Assembly: GCA_003049465.1 (NCBI GenBank) | Contig: PYSS01000113.1 | Span: 41,153 to 105,152, forward strand | DNA length: 64,000 bases | DNA from: Magnaporthiopsis rhizophila | Taxonomy: Eukaryota; Ascomycota; Sordariomycetes; Magnaporthales; Magnaporthaceae | Reading direction: 5' to 3' | Shown here: one piece after another, positions 31,669 through 42,923 of the stretch | Numbering within the stretch: the first letter of the stretch is position 1 | Layout of the letters: every line of letters starts with the position of its first letter | The notes under the pieces: generated by a model | What the model was told of the DNA's origin: nothing | Database searches by the model: none | The model's input: the letters and a program-made list of their open reading frames with translations, nothing else | Program-made: the position numbers and the translations under genes

Positions 31669-32352
31669 ATGCATCTTCCATTCATCACCCGCATCGCCAC
31701 CGTCGGCCTCACACTCTCGGCAGCGGTAGCTCTGGCAACCCCTATTTCCATCCGTCGGGACGCCGCCGACGCTGGCTTGACGCTGCGCTCTGGAGATATC
31801 GCCGTAAGCTCTCTGGCACCCACATCCGCGCAGTGTCTTTTTTTGCACAACGGCGACCAGATTCTGACATATAAATCTGCTCGCTTTCTGTACAGACACA
31901 CGTCCTGCCCATTGACGTCACGAGTGACGACCCGAACGTTTTGGAGCCGAGGCGCAGGAGGAGAAAGGGCAAGCTCACCCACACCCCAAGATGGGAAGCA
32001 TACAGACTTTATCGAGCGTTTTTGTGCTGACGGGTGGGTGGCTACAACAGGCAGGAAAGGTCGGGGGAGGAGACGGGGCAGGAAGGGCAGGAGGATCGGG
32101 AGGCCCATAGCCGCCACTGACCCTGCCGCTCCGGCGGCACCCGGGACCGACGTCCCCGCGCCGGAAGCCGCCAAGGAGCGCGAGGACAAGCCGGCGGCCG
32201 CTGACGGGGAAGAGAACCTCCCGGAGGCCAACGGCGAGACCGAGCAGGAGGAGGCTGGTGAGGATGTGGAGGGTGAGGATGCCGCTGGTGAGGATGCTGC
32301 CGGCGAGGACGTTGCCGGTGAGGACGCGGCAGATCTGGAGGACAAGCAGTAG
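31669..32352 (+). CDS. Small secreted protein with Arg/Lys cluster and acidic repeat tail
   Basis: Proposed exons are 31669-31803, 31896-31968 and 32051-32352, giving 169 residues. The first 24 residues are a clear signal peptide (ITRIATVGLTLSAAVALA, cleavage before TP). Intron 1 is GT-AG; intron 2 would be GC-AG (GCAAGC donor, CTGAC branch-like site, ACAACAG acceptor). That model restores a continuous basic run, PRRRRRKGRKGRGRRRGRKG, followed by a Pro/Ala region and acidic GEDAA/GEDVA repeats. The whole interval is also open without introns (a TTG-to-stop frame), so the unspliced form cannot be excluded. No domain is recognised. Secreted and small, it could be an effector-like or cell-wall protein. 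Confidence 0.6.
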   Translation: MHLPFITRIATVGLTLSAAVALATPISIRRDAADAGLTLRSGDIAVSSLAPTSAQCLFLHNGDQILTYKSARFLYRHTSCPLTSRVTTRTFWSRGAGGERASSPTPQDGKHTDFIERFCADGWVATTGRKGRGRRRGRKGRRIGRPIAATDPAAPAAPGTDVPAPEAAKEREDKPAAADGEENLPEANGETEQEEAGEDVEGEDAAGEDAAGEDVAGEDAADLEDKQ

Positions 32353-32929
32353 CGACGCCACCGCGGACTCACCTTCCGCCCACTACCCGGCTGACCAGGG
32401 GCGCTATCAACGGACATGATACGGCCCCTTTCGTCCAGCATGATTTTGCTGGTCATCTATGGAGACACGTCCGACAAGGGGCCTTCTTTGGGTTTCTGTC
32501 CTTTTGCTTCACCTTCTTTTTTCCTATCATTTCACCGGTAGGCCTCGCCCAGGCTTGGGAGCCACAGATTTGTTGCTGGGATTTCTTTAGATATCGGAGC
32601 TGGTTAAGATTTGCTTTCTGGAACTGCAAGACATGGAGGTAGCTGAATTGATTTTTATAAGCCAACTCCAACTTGTATATGCTGCTTCTGGAGCGACTTT
32701 CTTCTGATTCCAGATCGCAACCCTCCTCCCAAAAAAAAAAAAAAAAAAATTATTTAAAAATAAAATGAACAACTGTCGCCGTAGCCCCCTCCATCTTCAA
32801 GAGCGGCCCCCAAACACGAAATAACAATGTCATAGCTACCAGCGAGCCTGGTTAAGAGATGTTCAAGCCGTAGACAAATAGTCCAGGTGGACGAGACCGT
32901 TCCCCGGCTCGCTCCTGCTCTGCCATAGT
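32353..32929. other. Convergent 3' region with A tract
   Basis: Space between the tails of two small secreted-protein genes, containing a run of 19 A (32730-32748). No gene is seen. Confidence 0.6.
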
Positions 32930-33525
32930 TTATGCCTCCTTGCACTCAAGCTTGCCGTTGTGGTTGTGGATTACCCCGTCTAGAGAATCCAGGCCGTCGG
33001 GTTAGCGTTGTTGCCAAATCGGGACGAAGCTGTTTGGAGCGTCGCCGTTTCTACCAAAACTTTACGAGAGATACGGAGACTTACTCAGACTGAAGGGGAG
33101 GGTTTGATGGGGACAGCCGTCGCAGTTCAGAAGGCAAGTCAGCTCTTCCCGATAGTAGGGCAGAACGCATTCCCTGACGCCATCAAGGCCCTGTCCTTTG
33201 AGGCTGTTGATATCACCACAAGACCAGGGGCTAACGTCAGCAGTCTTGCAGTCAATGATGAGGGCATGGCTCCAACTTACACAGTGGCAGTAGACAGGGT
33301 ACCGTTGACCTGCTTCAGGCATCGTTTGAGGTCCAAAGAGGTCAGGGTTTTCGGATTTTTGATGTCGTCGGTTTGGCACTTTGCAAACAAGGTGGTCCCG
33401 TTGATATGCTGCGGGTCGCAGGTTTCGAAGAAGGTGCGGGGGACCAGCTCGTTTCCGACGGCAGCGCCCAAGACGGCGTCGGCCGCCAAGACGAACGAGG
33501 CGGAGAGGAACAAGAAGAGATTCAT
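32930..33525 (-). CDS. Secreted CVNH-domain (cyanovirin-N homology) lectin-like protein
   Basis: Three exons on the minus strand (33525-33281, 33230-33085, 32979-32930) give 146 residues with all phases consistent. A signal peptide of about 20 residues (FLFLSASFVLAADAVLGAAV) precedes FFETCDPQHINGTTLFAKCQ and LTSLDLKRCLKQVNGTL, the first CVNH half with its Cys pair and the LDLxxCLxxxNG pattern. The last exon closes with NGVIHNHNGKLECK, the matching end of the second half. The middle (SCGDINSLKGQGLDGVRECV) is less typical and depends on the 49-nt first intron being right. CVNH proteins bind high-mannose glycans; in fungi their roles are largely unknown. Confidence 0.78.
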
Positions 33526-33648
33526 CGTGGCAGGCTGGTCGAAGCAGAGTTGAAGCAGGGGGCTGTTGTTTCGTAGAAAGCTGGTTGGCTTGGAAAGCGT
33601 GAGGATGCAGAGCAGGAAAGAGTCTCGAGAGGCCAGGAAACAGGGGCG

Positions 33649-33654
33649 TTTATA
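33649..33654 (-). promoter_or_regulatory. TATA box (TATAAA) of the CVNH gene
   Basis: TATAAA on the minus strand, 124-129 bp upstream of the CVNH start codon at 33525. The match is exact; its role is inferred from position. Confidence 0.45.
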
Positions 33655-35553
33655 TGGCAGTGGTCTTTTGCCTCATTGAAGGTGTTCACCCAGGCAGCAG
33701 CTGGCAAAAGGCAGAGGCCTATTCATGGCTACCTAGAGTCCATCAGTGGATCAAGCTCGTGGAAGCTCGCTTGGCCGCGGCGGTGAAGTGGCTCTTGACC
33801 GGAAAGCATTGATTGATGTTTGCTCGAAGCATCAGGTTTGATCTTGACGGAGAATTCGCCGCAGAAGCGACGACCTATCGCGTGGGCCACTGCGTGCTCT
33901 CCAGGTCTGACAATACAATGAATTCTATCTCCAAAAGAGGCTCTTAATAACCTAGCGGCAATGTGACAGGAATCACGTGTTAAAGACGACGATGGATGGC
34001 ATTCGCGTGGCCCTGCCAGATCGGGCAATGGCGTTCCCAGATGCGCTAGACCCCACCCCCGCCAAATGGTAGCATCGGGTCGCGGCGGCAGTCTTGGCTG
34101 GCGGTCACTTTACTCGGCACGAGTGAGCATGTGCCCTTGGTTGTCCAGTCCCATCATGCCCAAATACTCGGCCGACCTTCCATTGATTTCTGGCTGAAGG
34201 ATTCAATGGATCAGGCCATTTCCCGCAAAGGGCCAAGCAGGACCGATGGCCACCACCAGAATCGAGAGAGGTGGGGTTCAGCGAGTAGTGATGTGTGGAG
34301 AACCCCAGGACAGGGATATCATGCAAGCAATGGAGGGGAGGTGAGAGCCATGGATGGAATGGAGGCGGGTGCTATGGTGACGGACATGGACACTGACCCT
34401 CAAATGCGACCAAAGCAAGACGCCACCGCCTCCAGCGAATGCAATAGTAGGGAGCCAGCCTATGGCATTGATGGAATTACATTACATCGCATTGCCTTAG
34501 TATCACACCACTCATTGAGGCGCGCTTGTGGGCGTCGCTGTATGTCTCGGGGTATTTCCCGTCGTGATGCCAACGGTCGCACCCGCCATCCCGACTTTGG
34601 CCGAGAGGAGTGGGTGCTCGTGCACAATCGCCGCACACGGCGTGGAGCCCAGGCTGGCGGAACCGTGCACCCACATCAACGTCAAGATTTTTCATCCTCA
34701 TCGTCATCTTCCAGATCCATCCATTCGTCCATCCATCTATCCGCCCGTTGCGCCGGCACGCCCCCACACTACCTAACCTACCTAAATGGCTCGGTTCTTG
34801 CTCGTGGCCGACAGCCCGAACCGACAGCAAAAATAATAACATCACCAGCGAGAATAACGGGGACAGAACAGCAAACAACGTGGACGACTCACCACTCGCA
34901 AAAAAGAAAAAAAAACCCGCACCAAAACCTCGACGCCGAACCGCCTGCCAGCACGTGCGCGACAACTGGCCCGAATCTCCACACCGAAATCCCAGCGGCA
35001 GCCTGAACTCGTCCACTCCCCGCCCGCTGCACCGGCGCCTAGGACTGGCCCGGCTGGAGCAAGCTGAGGCGGTGGGCTTGCTGCACTCATACCCATATCC
35101 ACCTCACACCCGGACGCGCCCGCCAAGACAAACGTGGGCCAAGCCAACGGGCACGCTGGGGTGTGGTGGAGCGACTCGCTCGGCACTCTCCCTGGTGTAT
35201 TCTGTCGTCGTCCTGATCGCCCAACGACTGCGGGGGCGTGCGAGTGATTCCCGAGCCTATCCCGGCCCAGTCACTACCAGTCCAAGGCAGAAGCGTGTTC
35301 GAGTTTATTCCACCAGCACGTTCTTTTTGCTTTTTTTTACCCTTTCCCTTTCTCCTCAGCCCAATCCCAACTTGGGAAAGACAAAAAACGACCCACGAGA
35401 ACACGACCAATACTATAAAGCAACTACCCACCCCGCCAAAGCTGGAACAGAACGAAAGAGGGGGCAGACAAATATATGACACATGAATCCTGGTGGTCCC
35501 TCAGCTACCACCCAGAACAGACACCCAAACAACACCCCACCAGACCAGCAAAG
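33655..35553. other. Intergenic region with CCAT microsatellite
   Basis: No gene is supported. An imperfect CCAT-type tract lies at about 34714-34745 and an A-rich patch at 34900-34916. The final 500 bp are CA- and CT-rich and form the leader of the downstream gene. Frames of 100-290 codons on the plus strand are Arg/Ser/Pro/His-rich, without domains. Confidence 0.5.
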
Positions 35554-36045
35554 ATGCCGTCACAACGACCCTTTTTCCTCTCGACCGTCTTCGCCGCCTT
35601 CCGCCAGCAGACCGCCACGCCGAGCCTGGCAACCGGCGCATCACAGCCGAACAAGCAAACCACATCCTCCTCATATTCCACAGCCGCCACGGCCGCCACG
35701 ACCGCAGCCGCAGCCGCAGCCGCTAGGAGCGTGCAGCAGTCGGCGGCCGCCAACGCCTCCTCGTCGTCATCACAGTCGCCCGGATCGGCAGCAGCAGGCG
35801 GCCCCGCTGCTTCATCCGCGCAGCAATCCTCTCCCTCGCCTGCGCACTCGCCCGTCCCGATCCCCTGCCCGGGCCGCCGCCGCGGCAGCGACAGCAGCAC
35901 CGAGGGCTTCCGCAACGTCCACGGCGCCGACAAGTGGTACATTGGCGGCCGGACCGCCGCCGGCGAGGAGCGCTTCTTCAAGCTCGGCGTCATGCGCCGC
36001 GTCCGCAGTAACGACAGGCTCAGTCTCGACAAGCTGAGCTTATGA
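35554..36045 (+). CDS. Conserved fungal protein of unknown function
   Basis: Single exon, 163 residues from the ATG at 35554 (MPSQRPFFLSTVFAAFRQQ). A low-complexity Ala/Ser/Thr/Gln middle (residues 30-105) leads to a compact end containing PGRRRGSDSSTEGFRNV, GADKWYIGGRTAAGEERF and FKLGVMRRVRSNDRLSLD. I recall this C-terminal block as shared by uncharacterised proteins of Sordariomycetes. The Arg/Ser pattern looks like a phosphorylation target. The N terminus could act as a mitochondrial presequence (hydrophobic and basic, no acidic residues), but this is only inference. An upstream in-frame Met at 35476 is less likely. Confidence 0.65.
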   Translation: MPSQRPFFLSTVFAAFRQQTATPSLATGASQPNKQTTSSSYSTAATAATTAAAAAAARSVQQSAAANASSSSSQSPGSAAAGGPAASSAQQSSPSPAHSPVPIPCPGRRRGSDSSTEGFRNVHGADKWYIGGRTAAGEERFFKLGVMRRVRSNDRLSLDKLSL

Positions 36046-37076
36046 GGTTGGAGGGAGGGGCGAGGGGCAAAATTGGCATATTAAGGTGGTGAGGGATAAA
36101 CAAAAAAAAGTACTTTTCGGTTGTGATTGGGACTGGTAATCGTTGCATATCTCTTTTTTGTCTTGATTCTTTTCTCATCTGTCACATACAACAACACCCC
36201 TCTCTTCTTACTCACCCAACACCAGCCTCGATGCTCCTCGGGATGAGAGAGGTTGGGACTGCTTCTTTTTGGTTGCCGGTCGGTACATATCGTGGATTGT
36301 TTTATGGGATACGCGGCGTTGACGGGTTACGGAACAAGGACCACAAGAGTCCACTGCATTTGCTCGGGGCGGACGATTTACGAAGATGGCATTTGGGGCG
36401 TGCTTCTTTTTTTTTTTTCTTTACAAGGGCGACAGCTTGCGGACTCATTGTCCTTACTTGGACGAGCAAGGTATCTGCTTACAACGTACTGGCGTGTGAA
36501 CCTCGCTGGGCTCACCCAGGTACCTAGGTAGGGAGCCGGGATTTCTCCCAAGCGGTAGTTTAGTGCGAAACACCATCGCAATGAATTCCTTCTTCTCCCA
36601 ATGAGGAGACCAAGAGACAAGTGGGTTTCCCTTATCAAAAGCTTCATCATTGGTCTTGCAGATGCTAGCCTAGAGTCAAGCCATGCCATGCCGAAACTGC
36701 AGATACCCATAGCGCCACTGGCTGATATGGCACGCCTCTACATCCTGGCGCCATCGCCACGTCGCCAAGCATCTGTTGCATGGCGCCGTGGCTGCATACA
36801 ACGAGCCTATACCATGCCTAGAATTCATGGTGGCTTGTAGACGCTAGGGGTTGGGTGACTCATTGGGCGCCTGAGGATCGTTATCTGAAGCTCAGGGTAG
36901 CTGGCGTATTTCCCCGCTGTGGTTTATTATCATGTCAAAAGGCGATGCTGCTTGGTAATTTGAGACGTAGCGCAGAACGACACAAAGATTGAAAGTATCT
37001 ACCTATGTAGGTACTATAACAACCACCGTGTATCCTCCCAGTGGTAGAACCCCCCATTTCCCCTCCTCCCCGCGCT
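36046..37076. other. Convergent intergenic region
   Basis: This lies between the tails of the unknown-function gene and ALG10. It contains T tracts near 36409-36419 and the palindrome TACCTAGGTA (36521-36530). No gene is seen. Confidence 0.55.
36521..36530. repeat. TACCTAGGTA palindrome
   Basis: A perfect 10-bp palindrome in non-coding DNA. Related forms occur at 50186-50194 (ACCTAGGTA), near 57134-57144 (CCTAGGTACCT) and near 37001-37014. Meaning unknown; see findings. Confidence 0.7.
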
Positions 37077-39650
37077 TCACCACATAAAACGCTGCAGCCG
37101 ACCCTCATCCAACACGTTGCCCTCCGCATCCCTCCACACATAAGGGCGGCGGATGAACATGTACATGGTGACGACGTTGATGGCCGCAAACCAGGCCGTC
37201 TCGACGAGCAGGCGCAGGTCGACCCTCTGACCCAGCCAGTTGAGGGCAGCCAAGGGACGGCGGAGGCTAACCGTTTCGTCGTCGGCGATGGCTCCGGCGC
37301 TGCCGCCGTCGCTGCCGCCGTCGCTGCCGTGGTAGAAAGGACCTAGGGGCGTGTCATCCCTGCAGTCGTGCAGCTTCCAGGCCGGCACCAAGACCCGCCA
37401 CATGGCCCAGGGCACGATGAAGTAGCGCGGCTCGACCAGGGGCGCCGTCACCAGCGAGAGCGCCGTCGCCAGCAGCCAGAGCAGGGCCGTGGACAGCGGC
37501 TGGGCGCTTCGCTGCGAGACCGAGCTCGGCCCCTGGAGCGTATCGGGTGCAACGACAGCGTCGTCGACCTCTTTCGCCAGAGTTGGGCCGACGGTTTTCT
37601 CGGCGTCGGCGACCGGGCTCTTTGCGGCAGCACGGTCTTTCGAGGGGCTGGAAGGACTGGAGTGGTAGCACTCCACGCGCTCCGGGATTGCGCCGGAGCA
37701 GGTGAACGAGCGCAGCGGGCAGTCGCGGCATGTAGTTTCGGCCAGGCCCAAGTGGGAGCACCCGGAAAGAAGCTGCCAGCAGAGGCTGTGGCAAAGCACG
37801 TAGGCCGGGACTAGCAGGTACTTCACCGCCGGGTGCTTGAGGATCGTGTACCGGAAGACGTAGAACATGTAGTGCCTGTTGTCCGCCAACGTGAAGGGGT
37901 GGATGATGGTGTTCAGGTGGACAATGGCAGTGGCCATGACGGCCGAGACGCCGAGCAAGAGGAACGTCATCACGGTCCTGCAACGGTCCCGGGCGATGTG
38001 AGGCGATTTCGAATGCTGGAAACCGCAAGGGCAAGGCAAGTAGACACCATTCTTAATGGGCTGCTTGCGCATGTTCCAGGGCAGGCGGCTTGCCGCTCGG
38101 TATAGAGCCGACAGGATGGGAACCACGTAGCCGACAAGAAGCGGCGCGGAGAAGAAGATGAACAGTGGCCAGATGTACAGCATTTGAGCCAGATGGATAG
38201 TGGCGACGTGGTTCGATTTGTCGCCTGTCGAGGAAGGCGACACCCAAGAAAATATCGTCAGCTGGGACGGCCATGTCTCCGAGATGCAGGGGGCAGATAG
38301 TGAATACTGACCAAGGACGACACCGCCGTTCCAGGCTACAAAGCCGCCAAAGATGCCCAGGAGGAGGACTTCGGGCCAAACTCGCAATAAAACCCGGGGG
38401 AGGTTGCATAGGACAGCAACGATAAGACTGGCCGCCAGCTGGATGATGTCTATACCCAGAGTTGTCAGTCAAAGCCTTCACAGTTGGGGAGGGTCAACGA
38501 CAAGCGAGGTGGCCAGCGGAAGACAATATACCGAGAAAATTTGCATCGGCCAGCGACGGGTCGTGGATGTTTCCAGCCGCCCAGTGCCGAAAGTAGGCTC
38601 GAACCCAAGTCCTGTAAGCTTCCTCTAGGCGGTTGCTCGGCGGGGCTTCCTGAGCGGGAGTCTTGGCGGCGTCTTCTTGAAAGGACGTCGAGACTGGGAG
38701 GGACTTGACAGCTTCGACGGCCTGTAGACCCCCGAAATAGATGACCACCCAGAAGACGTTGGTCTGCCTCATGGCAAGTGCCTGGGCACCGGCGTAGAGG
38801 GCCATGGCGGCCCGCCGAAGCGAGAGGCCATCCGCAACGTGGGCGGCGCGGTCGAGATGTATCTTATACGCGTTCAGGACCGCCACCAGGGACCACAGAT
38901 CTGTGTAGTAGAGGCCCGAGAAGAAGAAGATGACGGGGAACAGGGCGACGTTGAAGGCCGAGTGGAGGGCGTAGAGCGAGGGCCAGGGTGATGATGTGGT
39001 TCCCCCAGGGCTTGCTCCTCGGCGCTCGAGCCATTGGCGACAGTCGGCAAAAAAGTATGCAATGACAAAGATTGCCAGGGCGTTGGTCTCGCGAAGAGTC
39101 GCAGTCAGGTTCTCAAGTGAGCCAAAGCCGCCCACCAAGCCGCAGATGAGGCTTCGAATCCAACCCGGCTTGTCGAGGATGAGATAGCTGATGAGATAGC
39201 TATACAGGATGACTTGTCAGCGCAACAAGCCCACCACAACGCCGTAATCGTGGCGGAGGCAGCTTACAGTCCAGGAGGGGTGGTGATCTTGTCATCCCAT
39301 TCGCGCCATCTACCCGCTAGGTAGCGCACAGCTTGGGGGACGTGAAACACCTCATCCTATTTCTCGTACGTTTTTTTTTAGCATCAGGGACGTGTGTGTT
39401 GTGGCAGGTAACAGGAAGAGTGTGGCCGTTTTGAGAATCTCACCAGATACGGCTCAGGCACGTTCACATTAACCACGCGCAGCCAGATGGCAGGCAGGGC
39501 AAAGAGGAAAACTAGGCCAGTCCTATACAGGAGTCTCGGAATACGGGTCTCGCGGGGATTGCGGCCGATGGTAACGAGAGAGTGAAGCACCACAGCCAGC
39601 GCAATGCTGAGACTGGCCTTGGGCACAAGGCCAAAGAGAGGCGGATCCAT
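37077..39650 (-). CDS. ALG10: Dol-P-Glc:Glc2Man9GlcNAc2-PP-Dol alpha-1,2-glucosyltransferase
   Basis: Five exons on the minus strand (39650-39444, 39356-39268, 39199-38532, 38449-38312, 38224-37077) encode 749 residues with phases in agreement. Junctions rebuild NVPEPYLDEVFHVPQAVRYL and ITTPPGLYLISYLIL, the diagnostic ALG10 opening, then RETNALAIFVIAYF, MRQTNVFWVVIYFGG, WNGGVVLGDKSNHVATIHL, HPFTLADNRHYMFYVF and VEPRYFIVPWAMWRV. It is a multi-pass ER protein adding the last, terminal glucose to the lipid-linked oligosaccharide, the residue read by oligosaccharyltransferase. A polar Ser/Lys-rich insert (about residues 545-605) lies in the C-terminal third. The protein ends EGNVLDEGRLQRFMW. Confidence 0.93.
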
Positions 39651-40317
39651 GGTTCAAAGTCCAGCGCGCGGAGTCGGAAGATACAGAAAAAGGAATGACT
39701 TGAATTGTTCAATGGGTAAACATTTCCTGGGATGAAGCCTAGAAGAGGAAACTGAAAAGCAGACGAAAAGAGGGAGTGGAGGAAATGAAGGGCGAAAAGT
39801 GTGCTTTCACCAACGCCTGTGCTACTGTCGCCGTCGTGCAGGCAGATTTGGTGAGTCGCAGGTGTGGAGTTGTCGTCTATGGTGGTGAAGTGGTCTTCTG
39901 GAAAGGGAAAGAGCACGGACCACACCAAAATCACTGCTGCATCCACCCCTGAGCACCTGTCCCAGCGGCTGGTGAAAGAACCATTTCGGACCGGCTGACG
40001 TTGGCCGATGAATAGTAACTAGTGGTAATAGATTCCCATATATAAAGGAGCAGCAGCTCCTTCATAGAGTTGCTACAACCTCGAGCCATGAATCTGCATC
40101 AGAAAGTGTGGTCGCTGAGCGGGCTGTCGATTTGTTTGCTGCGATCATCAAACATAGACAGAGAAGCATGCGCAGACTAGAGGAATTGTCCAGCCGCTTG
40201 AAGTTCTAATGAGGTCTATTGATCCAGAAGTGCTCTATAACTTCTCGCTTGCTTACACTCCAGCTTCTCACATTCCAAGGTCCCGATTCCTCAGCGATGT
40301 ATAAGCCATGAGAGAGC
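39651..40317. other. Intergenic region
   Basis: The promoter side of ALG10 and the 3' flank of QCR10. No gene is seen. A TATATAAAG-like element lies near 40038-40047 on the plus strand. Confidence 0.5.
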
Positions 40318-41244
40318 TCAGAAAGGCTACGAGTGAAGAGGTTAGCAATGATTTCAAAGAAGACAATGGACGCCGACAGCATCAGCTCCTGTTTGAAACT
40401 CACGTTGTCCGATGCGGGGATATCCTTCTGGTAGTACTTGGCCAGCGGGGGGAAGACCTAGAGAGACGATGGGCGTTAGAAGAAGGCTCAGGCGCCCCTG
40501 CCGTGTTTGAAGGGGATGGGCCAAGTAAGAGACGTACACCCAGAACGTCCTTCTGGACCCTTGGGATACCTGAGGCAAAGAAGATGACAGCACCGAGGGC
40601 AACAGCGCCGAATCCGCCTGTCCTGATGCCACTATAGTCACAAACACTGTGTTAGCCATGCTGCCTCCATCTTTTGTCTTTGATATCCCGACCACCGGAA
40701 GAGCTGTGCATTGGAACCCGCAACTGCCAGGCAGGGAGCCGTATGCGGGCGCTCCACGGGGTTTTACAGCACACCAACCCAGTCCTTCCTCGTAAGAGCC
40801 CTTGGCTCCAAGTAAAGGGGCTGAGATCGGAGTAGCACGTACAGTCGGACGGCCTGCTTCATGGTGAAGCCATGGAAGTTCGGCTGGTAGTGGTACCTGC
40901 GCGACGAGTTGGCAGGTTAGTTGACGCCCATTCCTTCCCAGTGCCTCGTTCGCATCGGCGTTCGGGGTAGTCCGCCCGGGCAGTCGCCCACGAAGCCCTC
41001 CAAATAGAGGCAGATCGGCGATGGAGCTTCGTAAGTGATATTCGGGAGGTGTTTGGCTTACTTGGGAGCGAAGGGGCTCCGGTACGAGTCGGGCTAGAGG
41101 CAGAGAGGTCAACAATCAGTACAGGCCGAGGCGGCTCGTCACAATCGCCCGAGGAGCTTCGAGGCTCTGCCCAAAGAAGTCCCGACAGGAATGCAGAGAG
41201 CGAGTGACAACGGCGCATGCAGTGATACATACCTGGCCGAGCAT
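40318..41244 (-). CDS. QCR10: Ubiquinol-cytochrome c reductase subunit 10
   Basis: Six very small exons on the minus strand (41244-41233, 41093-41062, 40896-40843, 40631-40538, 40457-40404, 40326-40318) join in phase to 84 residues, the expected QCR10 size. The assembled protein reads MLGQPDSYRSPFAPK, then YHYQPNFHGFTMKQAVRL, a single transmembrane segment (GGFGAVALGAVIFFASG) and IPRVQKDVLG, ending DIPASDNPF. The first exon is 12 nt and the last codes only Pro-Phe-stop; the NPF ending is the family's. It is an accessory subunit of respiratory complex III in the mitochondrial inner membrane. Each intron has a good GT donor and AG acceptor. Confidence 0.88.
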
Positions 41245-41708
41245 TTTGATATCTAGGAGCTGCACAACTTGGTTGCGATTCAATGGGGGTTGGATTGCAA
41301 AGCGGCTTTCGGCTTCGAGCTTCGTCGCCCAACTTTGACGCACAAGCGGGTGAAGCCGGCATACAGAATCTTTTTGCCTGAGGCTTCATAGCCCCGAGCA
41401 CGGATCGGAATGGCAACACCTACCATGTGGGGTACATTAAGCTCACGTGATGGCGGGATCCTCCTGACCGGGGCCCTCCGCAGATGCAGGCCGACAAGAG
41501 CTTCTGCAATTGGATTCCGCTTCACAACTTTTCGCAGGGTGCACCTCGGTCCAACCAAAGTGGTATCGTCGCAACTATCCTGCACGATGGGATCCTGCGC
41601 GTCTTTCAGCTAGGAACTTGTCTCCAGGCAGGTGCATGGAATCCTCACTTCACCCACCGCCGAGACTGTCCCCGGCCTGGGAGGAAGATCCGCGCCCAAG
41701 AGCCCGGC
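41245..41708. promoter_or_regulatory. Divergent promoter region of QCR10 and MED4
   Basis: These 464 bp separate the two start codons, so the genes share an upstream region. I see no clear TATA box and no further gene in it. Confidence 0.5.
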
Positions 41709-42923
41709 ATGGATGCCGTCATTGATGCGCGCTTCGAGCGCGTCGAAAAAGCACTGGGCGCCCTGATCGATTCCATATCCAAGTACAATCCATCCATCTC
41801 GCGCGTGAACGATCTCGTGCTCGCCGACAAGGAGCTCCAGGATGGATTACGAAACGGTGAGCGACCGCTTGCGCTGTTTGATGTTTCCAAGGCGAGGAAA
41901 TGACCCGAGTCTGACCTATGTCTTTCCCATCCAGTCCAAAGGCATCAAAACAATGTCCTTCGCATACACAAGTTGAAGGCGACCACCGCCGGTCTTGACG
42001 CCCAGATCCGCTCCACCCTCGAGGTGCTCGCGTCGACACGCAAGGACATGACGGCGACACCCTCGACCGTCTTTCCCGATCGCATACCGAACCCGATCTC
42101 GTTTGAGGAGCTACTCGGATTCGCCCGCCGAATCAGCAAGACGACCCTCCCGCCCCCCGGCGTCACTAATGGTGTGGACCTGGACGGAACCGGCGGTGAG
42201 ACGACGCCTGGAGGAGGGCCTGCAATCCTAACGACAGGGCAGGATGCTGGCGCATCAACCCCAGCAGGCCCCGTGCCCCAAACGCCCACGGGCCCCGTTT
42301 CTGTTGCGGCGACGCCCACGCCCATGTCCGCCGTCGTCAACGGCGGCGTTGGGACCCCCGCGCCCGGCACACCGAGCAACGTCAGGCACGATGCCGCCAT
42401 GCTCGATGCCCCACCACAGCAAGCGCCGCAGGGTGGTGGTGGTGGTGGTGTCAACAGCAGCGAGGCCGGTGCCGGAAACGATAAGAGTAGTGTGCTACCA
42501 GAGCTTTTCAGCCAGTGGATGAACCCGCACACTGGCGCCATCTTCCTTCCCTGGCCCCACGAGGACCAGATCCGTATGGGCGGCCTGGCTGCAAACCAGT
42601 CCCTGTCTGATCGCGGCATCGACCCCAAGGGCTACGACCCGGCAGAGGAGGAGAGGCTGGCGGCCGAGTCGGCAGCCGAGGCGAAGAGGCTGGAGGAGGA
42701 GCGAGCCGAGGCGGAGAGGAAAGCCATGGCCGAGCGCGAGGCCCGTGCCAGGCAGGAGATGGAGAGGCGGAGGGCCCAGCAGCGCGAGATGGAGCTGCGC
42801 GACGCCCAGCTCAGGGGGTCCGCCGGGAGTGGCGTCCAGTCGCCCACCGCGACGAGCCCCACCATCAAGAAGCAGTTCCAATTCACTGCGTTTGACGACG
42901 ACGATTCCGACAACTCGGATTAA
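41709..42923 (+). CDS. MED4: Mediator of RNA polymerase II transcription subunit 4
   Basis: Two exons (41709-41856, 41935-42923) encode 378 residues. The start MDAVIDARFERVEKALGALI leads into a coiled region and LRNVQRHQNNVLRIHKLKAT across the intron. The family signature is PNPISFEELLGFARRISKTT, followed by a TLPPPG segment. A long Pro/Thr/Gly linker (about 165-240) precedes FSQWMNPHTGAIFLPWPHED, and a charged coiled coil (about 290-350, EAKRLEEERAEAERKAMAE) leads to an acidic end. MED4 is a core middle-module Mediator subunit in the nucleus. Confidence 0.92.

Noticed and set aside
34131..35479. Overlapping plus-strand frames of 150-290 codons
   Set aside because: Low-complexity Arg/Ser/Pro/His sequence over a microsatellite and leader region; no domain.
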